Assembly: GCF_030268965.1 (NCBI RefSeq)
Contig: NZ_BSSE01000024.1
Location: 1 to 64,000, forward strand
Length of the DNA: 64,000 nt
Origin: Microtetraspora sp. NBRC 16547
GTDB taxonomy: Bacteria; Actinomycetota; Actinomycetes; Streptosporangiales; Streptosporangiaceae
Direction of reading: 5' to 3'
Below are positions 24,181 to 32,203 of the stretch, in pieces. A model generated the notes under the pieces. It made no database searches, had not been told where the DNA came from, and saw only the letters and a program-made list of their open reading frames with translations. Each line of letters opens with the position of its first letter. The first letter of the stretch is position 1. Position numbers and translations under genes: made by a program.

Positions 24181-25095
24181 CTAGCCGACGAGCCGTCTGC
24201 GCCAGTCCAGCGGCGTGATCGTGATGGCCTGCCGGGGTTCGCCGTTCCATTCCACCGACAGCCCGGTCTCCTCGAGCGCCGCCACGACCTCCTGGCCGAT
24301 TGATGTTGTCGTCGCCGGTGAACCGTCGAACCCGCCATACAAGAGCATCAGCCCGTGCCCGCCTGCAGCCGCGTCTGTGCACTGGGAGTGGAAGTAAACG
24401 AAGCCACGGGCGTCCGGAGAGCCCACCCCGCCGATCTCCGCCTGACCACACGTACGGCAACAGGTGAAGTTCTCCCGGGCCGTAATGCCGGCCGTCTCCA
24501 GTGCTGTGAAGGCCCGCGTGAGCCGCTCCGGGTCAGTCTCACCCTCCCAGGCGGTCTGTTCCTCGACTCGCTCCACCCACATACGGTCAACCAGTCGCCG
24601 CGCCTGCTCAGGCGAGACCGGCCCATAATCCTCGGAGACAAGATAATCCTGTGCAATCTCGGCCAGCTCTGCCCGCGTGGCATAGCCGCCGACCAGCACC
24701 TCACGGACGCGCTTTTCAAGCTGCTCACGTTCGTCATCGTCGAGTTCGAGCGGGGGCACAGGACCCGGCCCCAAGTCCAGCGGCACCCAGTCCAGCCCCG
24801 TGTTCCAGCCGTGTTCCATGCGCGCCCAGCCGGTCATCGCCGCGATCACCGGCTCTGGTCCGTCGAGCATCGTCTGGAAGTGCCGGTCGGGCGCGCCGTC
24901 GCGGTACTCCAGCGTGTAGTCGCCCCCTCTCCTATGCCACACCTGGATGAAGACATCGGGCAGATCGGGGATCCGCTGGACAACCAGGAGCTTGTCGTTC
25001 TCACCGCCAATCCGGCGGACCAGGCTGGCCAGCTCCTGTGTGGCTATCCGGATGTGCCGCTGCCCGTTCTCTGTCTCTACTGTGATCGCAAGCAT
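24181..25095 (-). CDS. DUF6891-like protein
   Basis: 304 residues from ATG 25095. The C-terminal 150 residues match a family common in actinobacteria: FTCCRTCGQAEIG, DARGFVYFHSQCTDAA, GHGLMLLYGGFDG and a closing ITPLDWRRRL. The Cys pair suggests a metal knuckle. The N-terminal half (MLAITVETENGQRHIRIATQ; DVFIQVWHRRGGDYTLEYRDG) looks like an immunity-type or Imm1-like strand-rich domain, which is tentative. It lies inside the accessory region but looks intact. The cellular role is unknown. Confidence 0.75.
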   Translation of the reverse strand: MLAITVETENGQRHIRIATQELASLVRRIGGENDKLLVVQRIPDLPDVFIQVWHRRGGDYTLEYRDGAPDRHFQTMLDGPEPVIAAMTGWARMEHGWNTGLDWVPLDLGPGPVPPLELDDDEREQLEKRVREVLVGGYATRAELAEIAQDYLVSEDYGPVSPEQARRLVDRMWVERVEEQTAWEGETDPERLTRAFTALETAGITARENFTCCRTCGQAEIGGVGSPDARGFVYFHSQCTDAAAGGHGLMLLYGGFDGSPATTTSIGQEVVAALEETGLSVEWNGEPRQAITITPLDWRRRLVG

Positions 25096-25857
25096 TCTGC
25101 TCACTCTGACATAGGCGGCCGACAACCCAGGGCCGGGACTTCCCCTGACTGCGGCCACTTGAGACCGGCCTCCCCGCCTCCCGAACAGAGCCGCCAGCGT
25201 TTGCCCCGGATCAGCCACCACGGCGTCTACGACACGCACGACTGCGGCGAGCCACGCGACGCAAGAAGCGCACCCCATTGAAACTACGTGCCTCCGGCGG
25301 GGGCCTCGGCTCCGGGGTGATCGCCACGAGCAAGAGCCGGGTCCGCGGCAGTACCCACCACGCGGCGGTCATTCTCATGAGCGGCCGACACTTGGCCGAC
25401 CAGGAGTTCCCCGCCACCCCCGACGGCTGGCCAGCCCGGCTGGATGACGATGCTGGACCGCGTCCCTGAGAGTCCGATCCCCATGGTCGGCGTCGCACAG
25501 TTCTATGCACTCGATACCGGAGATTCCCTTTCCTGAGGGAACCGATCTGCTTCAGTAGGGCGGCCTGTACCTCCACCGTTCGGCCGCATGTCGGCCACGG
25601 CTCATTGGACGGCCAGAGCAGCGGACGTGGAGGACACGGGACTCGCTCCTGCTCCACTGCTGGTCTGGCGTCGCGCCTCCGACTTGACCGATGTTCTCGC
25701 TGAACCGCCGATGCGGGATCACACCACGCCCGACGGCGGTCCTGAGACCCCGGTGGCCGATCTCAGCTACGAGGACTACCTGCCACGCACTGGCTGAGGT
25801 GGAAGCCTGATCGTCCCGCCTGCCACGACCCAGGCAAGCCCAGCAGACCGGCTCCTA
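25096..25857. other. Gene-poor stretch with one half of a split repeat
   Basis: No convincing gene. Bases 25288-25330 and 25790-25873 together match the continuous sequence 30449-30595, so about 460 bp (25331-25789) look inserted here or deleted there. A 69-codon frame at 25588-25797 has no recognisable features and ends inside the repeat. Confidence 0.5.
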
Positions 25858-25940
25858 TGGCTCAAGCCCGTCTGCGAGACGTTCTTCACCTACTACAACC
25901 ACCGTCACTCCGGGATCGGGCTGCACACCCCGGCCTCGGT
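25858..25940 (+). pseudogene. IS3-family transposase OrfB C-terminal fragment
   Basis: One plus frame reads WLKPVCETFFTYYNHRHSGIG then LHTPASV, the end of an IS3-type integrase-core transposase. It is abruptly joined at 25940 to integrase fragment B. No other part of the IS is present. Confidence 0.75.
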
Positions 25941-26074
25941 GCGCTCGCTCGCGTCCTGGATGAGCGCACCCGCCACGTGTGTGTACCGCTCGGTCGTGGT
26001 CACCCGGGCGTGCCCGAGGATCTCCTGAACAACGCGGATGTGGACACCCTGCTCGACGAGGAGGGTCCCGGCGG
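25940..26074 (-). pseudogene. Tyrosine integrase fragment B
   Basis: Carries only the last 45 or so codons of the same integrase: GTLLVEQGVHIRVVQEILGH, then ARVTTTERYTHVAGALIQDA. Nearly identical to copy A in this stretch. Both ends are abrupt. Confidence 0.85.
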
Positions 26075-26206
26075 GGGCGCATTGCTGTGACGGACGTCGT
26101 CCTGGCCAGGTCACGAAGAATGATGACGCAGCGCAGTCGTTTGCTGCATCGCCACTCGCATCGGGATGCCGACGTGCCCAGCGATCAAGAATGTGATGAT
26201 TGATTC

Positions 26207-26614
26207 ATGAGCTATGACCTCGCCGTCCTCGGCATGAGCGGGCTCGCCGATGCCCAGACGGCTCGTCAGATGTTCGATCGTTGCAGTTCCGCGCACCATG
26301 CCGAAGGCGAACTTGATGAGCGGATCGTCGCCTTCTACGAGGAGTTGCGTGCGCACTTCCCCGACTATCCGCCATACGGCCCCGAGAATCCGTGGATGTC
26401 GATGCCCTTATCCGTTGGCATCGACCATGTGATCATGCACCTGAGCTACTCGGAACGTAGCACCCCGGCACTCGAAAAGATCACGGAGCTGGCGGCGCTG
26501 CACGGTCTGGTTGTCTACGATCCGCAGTTCGACGAGGTGTTCGTCCTCGAGGAAGGGCTTGATCACCCGCACACCATCTCCCTGGACGTGAACAGACCTA
26601 TCTACTGCCCGTAG
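26207..26614 (+). CDS. Hypothetical protein, intact
   Basis: 135 residues (MSYDLAVLGMSGLADAQTAR start). Seen: a short beta-alpha start, acidic helices (AEGELDERIVAFYEELRAHF), a loop PPYGPENPWMSMPLSVGIDHV and a strand VVYDPQFDEVFVL. There is no signal peptide or membrane segment. It overlaps the convergent next gene by 13 bp. It resembles actinobacterial proteins of about this length with no known function; related ones occur near toxin or immunity genes, but I cannot support that here. Confidence 0.7.
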   Translation: MSYDLAVLGMSGLADAQTARQMFDRCSSAHHAEGELDERIVAFYEELRAHFPDYPPYGPENPWMSMPLSVGIDHVIMHLSYSERSTPALEKITELAALHGLVVYDPQFDEVFVLEEGLDHPHTISLDVNRPIYCP

Positions 26615-26958
26615 GAGAATCGGAGCTGAGCGTTGATCAGGAAGTTGAGCCGATAGCGCAGATGGCCGATGACAGCCTGTTCTGGAACTTCCCCAGGCGT
26701 TAACAACGTCCAACGCAGTGCGCATCCGTTCTCAGCTGGCCTGATGTCGAACCGGATCTCATCATCGGGCCTTTCAGGCCACAACGACGACCAGACCACG
26801 AGTTCCGGCTTCACCGCCTGAAGGATGCGAGGGTCAACCTCGTCGGGATGCAGATCGAGCCATTGGCGCCCACCGGGTCGCCGCGGGTCGGCCAGACTCT
26901 CCCACACGATATGGGGAGGCGGCGGTTGCTTACGCTCTCGCGAACCCAGCTCGATCAC
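26602..26958 (-). CDS. SRPBCC-like hypothetical protein
   Basis: 118 residues. The order of elements resembles polyketide-cyclase/START-like (SRPBCC) proteins: PHIVWESLADPRRPGGRQWL near the start, then PELVVWSSLWPERPDDEIRFDI, a strand ALRWTLLTPG, and the terminal helix HLRYRLNFLINAQLRFSYGQ. It lacks a recognisable ligand signature. Convergent with the preceding gene. Probably intact. Confidence 0.7.
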   Translation of the reverse strand: MIELGSRERKQPPPPHIVWESLADPRRPGGRQWLDLHPDEVDPRILQAVKPELVVWSSLWPERPDDEIRFDIRPAENGCALRWTLLTPGEVPEQAVIGHLRYRLNFLINAQLRFSYGQ

Positions 26959-27029
26959 TTCAACAGTTTAGAGATCGGTCCAGCCCTCGCCTGATGGCAG
27001 GTTCACCAGTTTGGAAGATTTGGGCCGTG

Positions 27030-27165
27030 CTGCGCTTCTCGGCGGCTATTTGGCCGGCGCGCTGGGGCTGCGCACGAGTCTGCTGCTGACCGCTGTCGCG
27101 CTGGCGCTGTCTCCGTTGTTCATGGCCCTGTCCCCCCTCACCCGCCTGGGGAGGGACCTTCCTGG
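27030..27165 (+). pseudogene. MFS transporter C-terminal fragment
   Basis: A frame reading LGGYLAGALGLRTSLLLTAV, then ALALSPLFMALSPLTRLGRD, matches the last helix pair of a major facilitator protein. Nothing of the upstream eleven helices is present. It runs directly into the higB fragment. Confidence 0.7.
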
Positions 27166-27177
27166 TACGGCGGCTGA

Positions 27178-27318
27178 TATTGGATCGCCCCGGGCAGGCG
27201 GATCATCATGCTGACTGTGTTCCGCAAGCAGCGGATGCGCGAGTCCGCCGAGATCGAGGGTGCGTGGCGGGCCATGCAGCGGTGCATCGCTGAGGCCCAC
27301 ACGGCAGATGAGGAGTGA
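27178..27318 (+). pseudogene. HigB-like toxin, C-terminal half only
   Basis: In frame from 27178: YWIAPGRRIIMLTVFRKQRM, then RESAEIEGAWRAMQRCIAEAHT, ending at TGA 27316-27318. This is the C-terminal half of phage-derived Gp49/HigB-type toxins. An in-frame TGA lies immediately upstream and the N-terminal half is replaced by the MFS fragment, so no functional toxin can be made. Confidence 0.8.
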
Positions 27319-27623
27319 GCGGCGTGGGGGAGCGTAAGACGTGGGCCGGCAAGCGGGCTGACATCATGAGCCGTCCTGGGGCGGGATCGGCGTATGAGGC
27401 GGCCAGGATCCGGTTCGAACTGGGTGAGGCGGTACGGCTGCGGCGTGAGCAGCTCGGACTGACCCAGACCGAGCTGGCCGAACGCACAGGGTTGAAGCAG
27501 CCGGCGGTGGCACGGTTCGAAACGGGTGGGACCATGCCGACCATTCCGATGCTGGAGAGGCTCGCGGAGGCTCTGGAGATGCGGTTGACCGTCCAGTTCC
27601 GGCCGCAGCGAGAGGCAAGCTGA
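27315..27623 (+). CDS. XRE-family antitoxin (HigA-like)
   Basis: 102 residues from GTG 27315, overlapping the higB remnant stop (GTGA). It has a helix-turn-helix domain: FELGEAVRLRREQLGLTQTELAERTGLKQPAVARFE, then MLERLAEALEMRLTVQF. It was the second gene of a toxin-antitoxin pair; its partner is now broken. It appears intact and may still repress its own promoter or act on related toxins elsewhere. Confidence 0.88.
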   Translation: MSGVGERKTWAGKRADIMSRPGAGSAYEAARIRFELGEAVRLRREQLGLTQTELAERTGLKQPAVARFETGGTMPTIPMLERLAEALEMRLTVQFRPQREAS

Positions 27624-27740
27624 CCTTGCTGAAGCAGTGTTCAGGGCTGTGGGGTGCCGAAGCCGGAACGGCGACTGAGCAGCAGCAGAAACGATCAGGG
27701 CCCGGGTTGGGAAACCTTCCTGACGTGGGCCTTCATGATG

Positions 27741-27770
27741 AGAGCGGGTGACGGGAATCGAACCCGCGCT
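27741..27770 (-). repeat. 3' end of a tRNA-Gly-like gene (candidate attachment-site relic)
   Basis: On the minus strand the 30 nt contain a complete T-arm (GCGGGTTCGATTCCCGT) and the acceptor 3' strand CACCCGC followed by T. Upstream there is no anticodon or D-arm. A 3' tRNA fragment of this kind is what integration by a tyrosine recombinase leaves at the far end of an island. The match to a glycine tRNA is from memory of its acceptor and T-arm. Confidence 0.6.
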
Positions 27771-27795
27771 GTGTGGTTCCCGCGGTGCAGTGGTC

Positions 27796-28023
27796 TCAGA
27801 GCTTGTACAGCTTTTTGTATGGTGTCGTGATTCGTTCCTGCCGCGATCCGAAATCGATGACCACGGCGACCTCGTCTTCTACACCGATGACGACGCCAAG
27901 GCCGTACCGATCGTGGGTCACCTGGTCGTTCACGCTGAACCGCTCGGCAGGCGGGGCGGGGGGCGGGGGTTTGAAGGGGCTTGTGGGCAGGTGACGGCGG
28001 GTCTCGCCGTTAGCTGGCTTCAT
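27796..28023 (-). CDS. Small SH3-like (CarD/TRCF-type) protein
   Basis: 75 residues from ATG 28023, preceded by GGAGGAG (very close spacing). After a Pro-rich leader the domain reads RFSVNDQVTHDRYGLGVVIG, then VEDEVAVVIDFGSRQERITTPYKKLYKL. The motif V-x-H-x-x-Y/F-G-x-G-V-V resembles the Tudor-like domain of CarD and TRCF that contacts RNA polymerase. Similar short proteins are widespread in actinobacteria. The family function is not established. It is intact although embedded in IS debris. Confidence 0.75.
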   Translation of the reverse strand: MKPANGETRRHLPTSPFKPPPPAPPAERFSVNDQVTHDRYGLGVVIGVEDEVAVVIDFGSRQERITTPYKKLYKL

Positions 28024-28065
28024 CTCCTCCAGTATGTGCCGCCTGTGAGTGCGCTCGCGACAAAA

Positions 28066-28466
28066 GCTCGACAAGCTCGCTAAAATGATCAAGACCTGAT
28101 TCGGAACTGGCGGGACGGTGTTCGTAGTCGCGGACCAGGGCGGCGGTGATAGGCGAGGATGCCGTAGGTCTGCTCCACCACCCACCGCTTTGCGCTCGAT
28201 GATCTCCACGTCGATGCCGAGCGAGGCGCCGTGGGTGACGACCGCGTTCTTGAATCCCTTGTCGACCAGGGCCTTGCGCACGGTGTCGGTCTGCGCGGCG
28301 ACCCGGTCCAGCACGTCCACGGCCAGGCCGCGCTTGCGCCCGGGCACTTTCTTGCCCGCGTCTCGGCCCGTCGTGTCCGACGGCACCCCGGCCGCCGCGT
28401 GCACGCTTTGGGTGTCCAGCACCACCAGGCTCGGATCGGCTAATCGCCGGTGTTTCTCCCGTGTCT
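28066..28466 (-). pseudogene. IS5-like transposase remnant
   Basis: Pieces read LADPSLVVLDTQSVHAAAGV, then DAGKKVPGRKRGLAVDVL, TDTVRKALVDKGFKNAVV and, after a frameshift, LVRDYEHRPASSESGLDHF. The Asp of VLDTQS and the DxG-containing strand fit an IS5-type DDE transposase. Internal deletions and at least one frameshift make it dead. It is fused in frame to integrase fragment C. Confidence 0.75.
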
Positions 28467-28730
28467 GCCAGCGCAGCAGGTCGTGATCTTCCCGGAGGTC
28501 CCCGGCTTCCGCGCGTTCGGCGTCCTGGTGCTTCTTGTGCTCGCGGAGGATGGGCAGCAGCTCGGGCGGGCACTGGAGGGTCAGCCTGCTCCGGCCCTTG
28601 CGTTGCCGAAAGACGATGCCGCCGCTGGTGCGCTTCGGGCAGCGGTCGGCGTGGCCGGTGCATCCCTTGCGGCATGTCCTCGTCGGGCAGACGTGGCCGC
28701 GTCGCGCATGCTCAGGAGCGAGTCGATCAA
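28467..28730 (-). pseudogene. Tyrosine integrase fragment C
   Basis: Reads LDRLAPEH joined directly to ARRGHVCPTRTCRKGCTGHA and then FRQRKGRSRLTLQCPPELLP, down to DLREDHDLL, where the IS5-like remnant begins. Compared with copy A, the stretch between LDRLAPEH and the Cys-rich insertion is deleted. Same orientation as the other copies. Confidence 0.85.
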
Positions 28731-28884
28731 GGCGGCGCCTGCGGCGCCGCTCGCCGCGCTCGCTCCGGGCTCTGCCTTGGAAGGCCCGCCCGGCGCGGCG
28801 GCGACAGGCGGGAAGGCCCCTGACCGGCCGTTCTCGCCGCCTGGGGCGCGGATCCGGTGATTGCCCGCAGCGGGGCATGCCAGC

Positions 28885-29679
28885 ATGGGCCGCATGCCTA
28901 GCGACCGCACTCCCCCCGGCGGGATCTCCACCAGGCTCGTCTCGCTGTCTGCTGACTCTGCAGATCCGCCGGGGATCAACGACTATGACAGCTTCGCCGA
29001 GGCGTACACGGCCTCAAACGAGAACAACCTCATCAATGCTTACTACGAGCGCCCCGCGATGCTGGCGCTGGCGGGGGACGTGGCTGGCCGACGCATTCTC
29101 GACGCTGGCTGCGGCTCCGGCCCCCTGTTCGCGGCGCTGCGCGACCGGGGCGCCATCGTGACCGGCATCGACAAAAGCGCCAGGATGCTGGAGCTGGCCC
29201 GGCGGCGGCTCGGTGACGACGCGGACGTGCAGGTGGCCGAGCTGGGCAGCCCGCTTCCCTTCCCCGACGACACGTTCGACGACGTCACGGCTTCCCTGGT
29301 ATTGCACTACCTGGAGGACTGGGGCCCGGCACTAGCCGAGCTGCGGCGCGTGCTCAAGCCCGGCGGGCGGCTCATCGTCTCTGTTGACCACCCCTTTGCA
29401 GAGAACCTGTTGCATCGCGAGGCCGGCCTCGAGCCCGATTATTTCGCGACCTACAACTATGTCGACGAGTGGACCGTGGGCGGCCAGACCGCGCTGCTGA
29501 GTTTCTGGACCCGGCCGCTGCATGCGATGACCGACGCCTTCACCGCGGCCGGCTTCCGGATAACGGTCATCAGCGAGCCAGCGGTCGCGCCGGATACCCC
29601 CCGCGAGCTGCTCCCTGACCGCATCGCGGACAGGCGGCGCTTCCTGTGCTTCCTGTTCTTCGTCCTGCACGCCAGCTAA
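28885..29679 (+). CDS. Class I SAM-dependent methyltransferase
   Basis: About 264 residues from ATG 28885 (ATG 28894 possible; no strong ribosome site). Methyltransferase_11 type fold: SAM motif I ILDAGCGSGPLFAAL, acidic loop end IVTGIDKSARML, motif DVQVAELGSPLPFPDDTFDDV, and LRRVLKPGGRLIVSVDHPF. The C-terminal part (ETxx-type cap with YVDEWTVGGQTALLSFWTRPLH) fits small-molecule methyltransferases of the UbiE/menaquinone-like group. The substrate is unknown. It is an intact gene flanked on both sides by integrase fragments, so it may have come with the island. Confidence 0.88.
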   Translation: MGRMPSDRTPPGGISTRLVSLSADSADPPGINDYDSFAEAYTASNENNLINAYYERPAMLALAGDVAGRRILDAGCGSGPLFAALRDRGAIVTGIDKSARMLELARRRLGDDADVQVAELGSPLPFPDDTFDDVTASLVLHYLEDWGPALAELRRVLKPGGRLIVSVDHPFAENLLHREAGLEPDYFATYNYVDEWTVGGQTALLSFWTRPLHAMTDAFTAAGFRITVISEPAVAPDTPRELLPDRIADRRRFLCFLFFVLHAS

Positions 29680-29730
29680 GCGCCAGGCAAGCAGTCGGCC
29701 ATGGTGTCTGGGGACGTTGCTCCGCTGCTC

Positions 29731-30005
29731 TCCTGAACGATGCGGATGTGGACGCCTTGCTCGACGAGGAGGGTGCCGGCGGTGTGGCGGGCATCGTGGA
29801 GACGGGCTTCCCTGACCCCGGCTTGCTTGAGCAGCGCCTTCCACATCTTGTAGTCCTCGCTGCGTTCCATGGGCCGTCCACGGCGGGTGGGGAACAGCAG
29901 GTCGTGATCTTCCCAGAGGTTGTCGGCTTGCGCGCGTTCGGCGTCCTGGAGTTTCTTGTTCTCGCGGAGGATGGGCAGCAGCTCCGGCGGGCACTGAAGG
30001 GTCAT
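29731..30005 (-). pseudogene. Tyrosine integrase fragment D
   Basis: Covers LTLQCPPELLPILRENKKLQ through the catalytic Arg region RLHDARHTAGTLLVEQGVHI to RIVQE, then diverges. The His and Tyr of the active site are missing. It shares about 30 codons with fragment C, so C and D cannot be two parts of one original copy. Confidence 0.85.
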
Positions 30006-30044
30006 GCCTTCCGGACATCCCGGCCGCCTCGGCCTCGTCTGATG

Positions 30045-30422
30045 TCACACAGGTGTGTACGGCGTCCAGGTGATGACGAATGCGGTAACCAGCAGGAGCG
30101 GAATGACCTGCACCAATGCGATGTCCCTTCGGCGACGCCTCCACGCCACAGCAGCAACCACCAGCAGAATCAAGGCCACGGCTACCGATAACGTGTAAGT
30201 AACAGCGGAGCGGAAATTCATTTCCGCCAGCCATTCGGCGGGAGTCGGATCTCCCCGCCCGTCACACCACACATTGGCTCCATCGCAGAGCTCCCCCCGG
30301 AGGTGAACACTGCTTCGAATCCACCCCGCCACCAAGAGAAGGAGCACGTCTCCAATCAAAACCGCGCCGACAGACACAACTCGCTTAGTCGCTGAAACTT
30401 CCCCGGCTTCTTGATCCCACAT
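30045..30422 (-). CDS. Small two- or three-TM membrane protein
   Basis: 125 residues from ATG 30422. Helices: VVSVGAVLIGDVLLLLVAGWI (about 15-35), TYTLSVAVALILLVVAAVAW (about 74-93) and VQVIPLLLVTAFVITW (about 104-119). The outside loop has two Cys (ELCDGANVWCDG) that could form a disulfide. I do not recognise the family. It is monocistronic, within the accessory region. Confidence 0.65.
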   Translation of the reverse strand: MWDQEAGEVSATKRVVSVGAVLIGDVLLLLVAGWIRSSVHLRGELCDGANVWCDGRGDPTPAEWLAEMNFRSAVTYTLSVAVALILLVVAAVAWRRRRRDIALVQVIPLLLVTAFVITWTPYTPV

Positions 30423-30833
30423 CCTTTGATCGTACGAAAGACATGCCTCCGGCGGGGGCCTCGGCTCCGGGGTGATCGCCGACGAGCAGGAACCAGGTCC
30501 GTAGCTGGCTGAGGTGGAGCCCGCGCATCCCTTCTGCCACCGACTCAGCCAAGCCCAGTAGATCGGCTCCTACGACTCAAGCCCGTCTGTGACCGCTGGT
30601 ATCCGTTCAATCGCGGTGATTACGAGCAGGCCGACTTCCTGTTCGTCGCCGGGCAGATCCGGGAGCACAAGGTCTGGGGCGCCACTGTCCGGGCCAAGGA
30701 ACAACGCATCGAGATGGCGAATCAGGATCGCGAAAGATTGAGGCCGGCGAGTTGGGAATGCCGCCTGAATTCCGGCGAATACCGTTGATCGATCTGTTGC
30801 TGGAGCTCGTTTCCGGCATTACGCGATCATGAG
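30423..30833. other. Repeat copy and small reading-frame remnant
   Basis: Bases 30449-30595 are the continuous copy of the split repeat found at 25288-25330 plus 25790-25873; the first 37 bp are identical. Directly after it, 30591-30788 (plus) reads RWYPFNRGDYEQADFLFVAG and on to a stop, with no start codon of its own. It looks like the tail of a lost gene of unrecognised family. No intact gene is here. Confidence 0.5.
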
Positions 30834-31367
30834 ATGATCTCGACCATGCCTCCTCTTTATCCTGTTGCGACCGGGTTCCTCATCACCTCACTTGCGCTCC
30901 GCATCAACGGGTTCGACATCCTCGTCGATGCCGTCGGATGGTTGCTTGTGGTTTTCGGGCTCTCACACATGGAAGCGTCGATCGATCCCGTCTTCGGCAA
31001 GGCCAAGGTGGCCGCCATCGTGACGTTGGTGCTCTCGGCCGCGGAGCTCGTCGGGCTTACGGTGCACGTTGTCATCGGCCTGCTGTATGGGCTGAGCAGA
31101 ATGGCCACGATATGGCTGGTGGCAGAGGGCATCATCACCCGTGCACAAGCTTTCGGCGACGTCTCCACCGCTTCGACCTTCAACGCCCTCCGTTGGGTTC
31201 TGGCGATAGTCAGCGTCGTCGGATGGCTGATCGGTTACACCGGCGCCCCGGTGCCAATCATCGCACTCATCGTGGTGATCATCGGATTGGGCGCAATCCT
31301 GTGGTTCACCATCTGCCTGTACAGGTCGGCACGCCTGCCCTACCTGGTGTCAGCTTCTCGGCCCTGA
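30834..31367 (+). CDS. Membrane protein whose last codons come from an IS605 end
   Basis: 177 residues with four to five hydrophobic helices (ILVDAVGWLLVVFGLSHM; VAAIVTLVLSAAELVGLTVHVVIGLLYG; ALRWVLAIVSVVGWLIG; IIALIVVIIGLGAILWF). The final codons VSASRP and the stop lie within the IS605 right-end copy that begins at 31349, so the original C-terminus has been replaced. The family is not recognised. The protein may still be functional because all helices are upstream of the junction. Confidence 0.7.
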   Translation: MISTMPPLYPVATGFLITSLALRINGFDILVDAVGWLLVVFGLSHMEASIDPVFGKAKVAAIVTLVLSAAELVGLTVHVVIGLLYGLSRMATIWLVAEGIITRAQAFGDVSTASTFNALRWVLAIVSVVGWLIGYTGAPVPIIALIVVIIGLGAILWFTICLYRSARLPYLVSASRP

Positions 31368-31404
31368 AGGTGCCGAGCTTGCAGTTCCTCGCCGTACCTG
31401 GCGG
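31349..31404. repeat. Orphan copy of the IS605 right end
   Basis: 56 bp matching 15511-15565 with one substitution and one inserted base. Homology starts at the same GTCAGC in both places and stops before the tnpB stop-codon region, so no tnpB sequence is included. It contains the TGAA-loop hairpin in altered form (CTCGGC / GCCGAG). The remainder of 31405-31523 shows nothing recognisable. Confidence 0.85.
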
Positions 31405-31523
31405 CAAACGGCATCGCCCACCAAGCACCTGGCGCGTGACCGTACAGCCAGCGCGCGGGCCGCTCCATGGACTCGTTGGCGAGGATCACGTCCCCGGACG
31501 GGCCGGGAAGTTACGATCGGTTA

Positions 31524-32060
31524 ATGACCGAAATGACCGAAACCGCGCCCGGCTGGCTCTCTCCCGAGGAGCTGGAGTCCACCCGCGCGCGGATGCCGAT
31601 CCTCTATGTGGACGCCGTGCCGGTACGTGTCGACGACACGGGAGTGGTCACGCATGTCGGCCTGCTGCTGCGCATCGGATCGGACGGGACGGTCAGCCGC
31701 GCCCTCGTGTCCGGCCGCGTGCTGCACCATGAACGTGTCCGCGACGCGCTCATGCGTCATCTGGAGAAGGACCTCGGCCCGACGGCGCTGCCCCGCGTCC
31801 CCGCCTCTCCACAGCCGTTTACCGTCGCGGAGTATTTCCCGACGCACGGCATCACGCCATATCACGATCCCCGGCAGCACGCGGTGTCTCTCGCCTACGT
31901 CGTCCCGGTGGCGGGTGACTGCCGTCCTCGGCAGGATGCTCTCGATCTCGTCTGGTTCACGCCGGAGGAGGCCGCGTCGCCGCTCGTGCAGCAGGAGATG
32001 GCCGGCGGGCAGGGCATCCTGCTGAAGCAGGCCCTCGCGTACGTTGGCTGCCTCTCCTGA
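31524..32060 (+). CDS. NUDIX-like protein (DUF4916 type)
   Basis: 178 residues from ATG 31524. NUDIX-fold strands (MPILYVDAVPVRVDDTGVVTHVGLLLRI; RALVSGRVLHHERVRDALMRHLEKDLG) are followed by VAEYFPTHG, then HAVSLAYVVPVAG and DLVWFTPEEA. The classical Nudix box acids are largely missing, as in the DUF4916 group, so it may bind rather than hydrolyse nucleotides. The stop lies in the first copy of a 16-bp tandem repeat. Confidence 0.85.
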   Translation: MTEMTETAPGWLSPEELESTRARMPILYVDAVPVRVDDTGVVTHVGLLLRIGSDGTVSRALVSGRVLHHERVRDALMRHLEKDLGPTALPRVPASPQPFTVAEYFPTHGITPYHDPRQHAVSLAYVVPVAGDCRPRQDALDLVWFTPEEAASPLVQQEMAGGQGILLKQALAYVGCLS

Positions 32061-32117
32061 CCCGCCAGACTCCTGACCCGCCAGACTCCTGACCCACCAG
32101 ACTCCTGACCCGCCGGA
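32054..32117. repeat. 16-bp tandem repeat, four copies
   Basis: The unit CTCCTGACCCGCCAGA is repeated four times at 32054, 32070, 32086 and 32102, with a single change in copy 3 and one in copy 4. The first copy supplies the last codons and TGA of the DUF4916 gene. It has no spacers, so it is not CRISPR. Confidence 0.9.
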
Positions 32118-32203
32118 TTCCTGCATGTGCCAGGCGCCTACGACGGACCGACGCGGCTGACCATCTGTACATGTGATGATCAGCCGCGCCGGCATACGAC
32201 AGG

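Noticed and set aside
27732-27820. Complete tRNA on the minus strand
   Set aside because: Only the T-arm and 3' acceptor strand are present; there is no D-arm or anticodon stem upstream.
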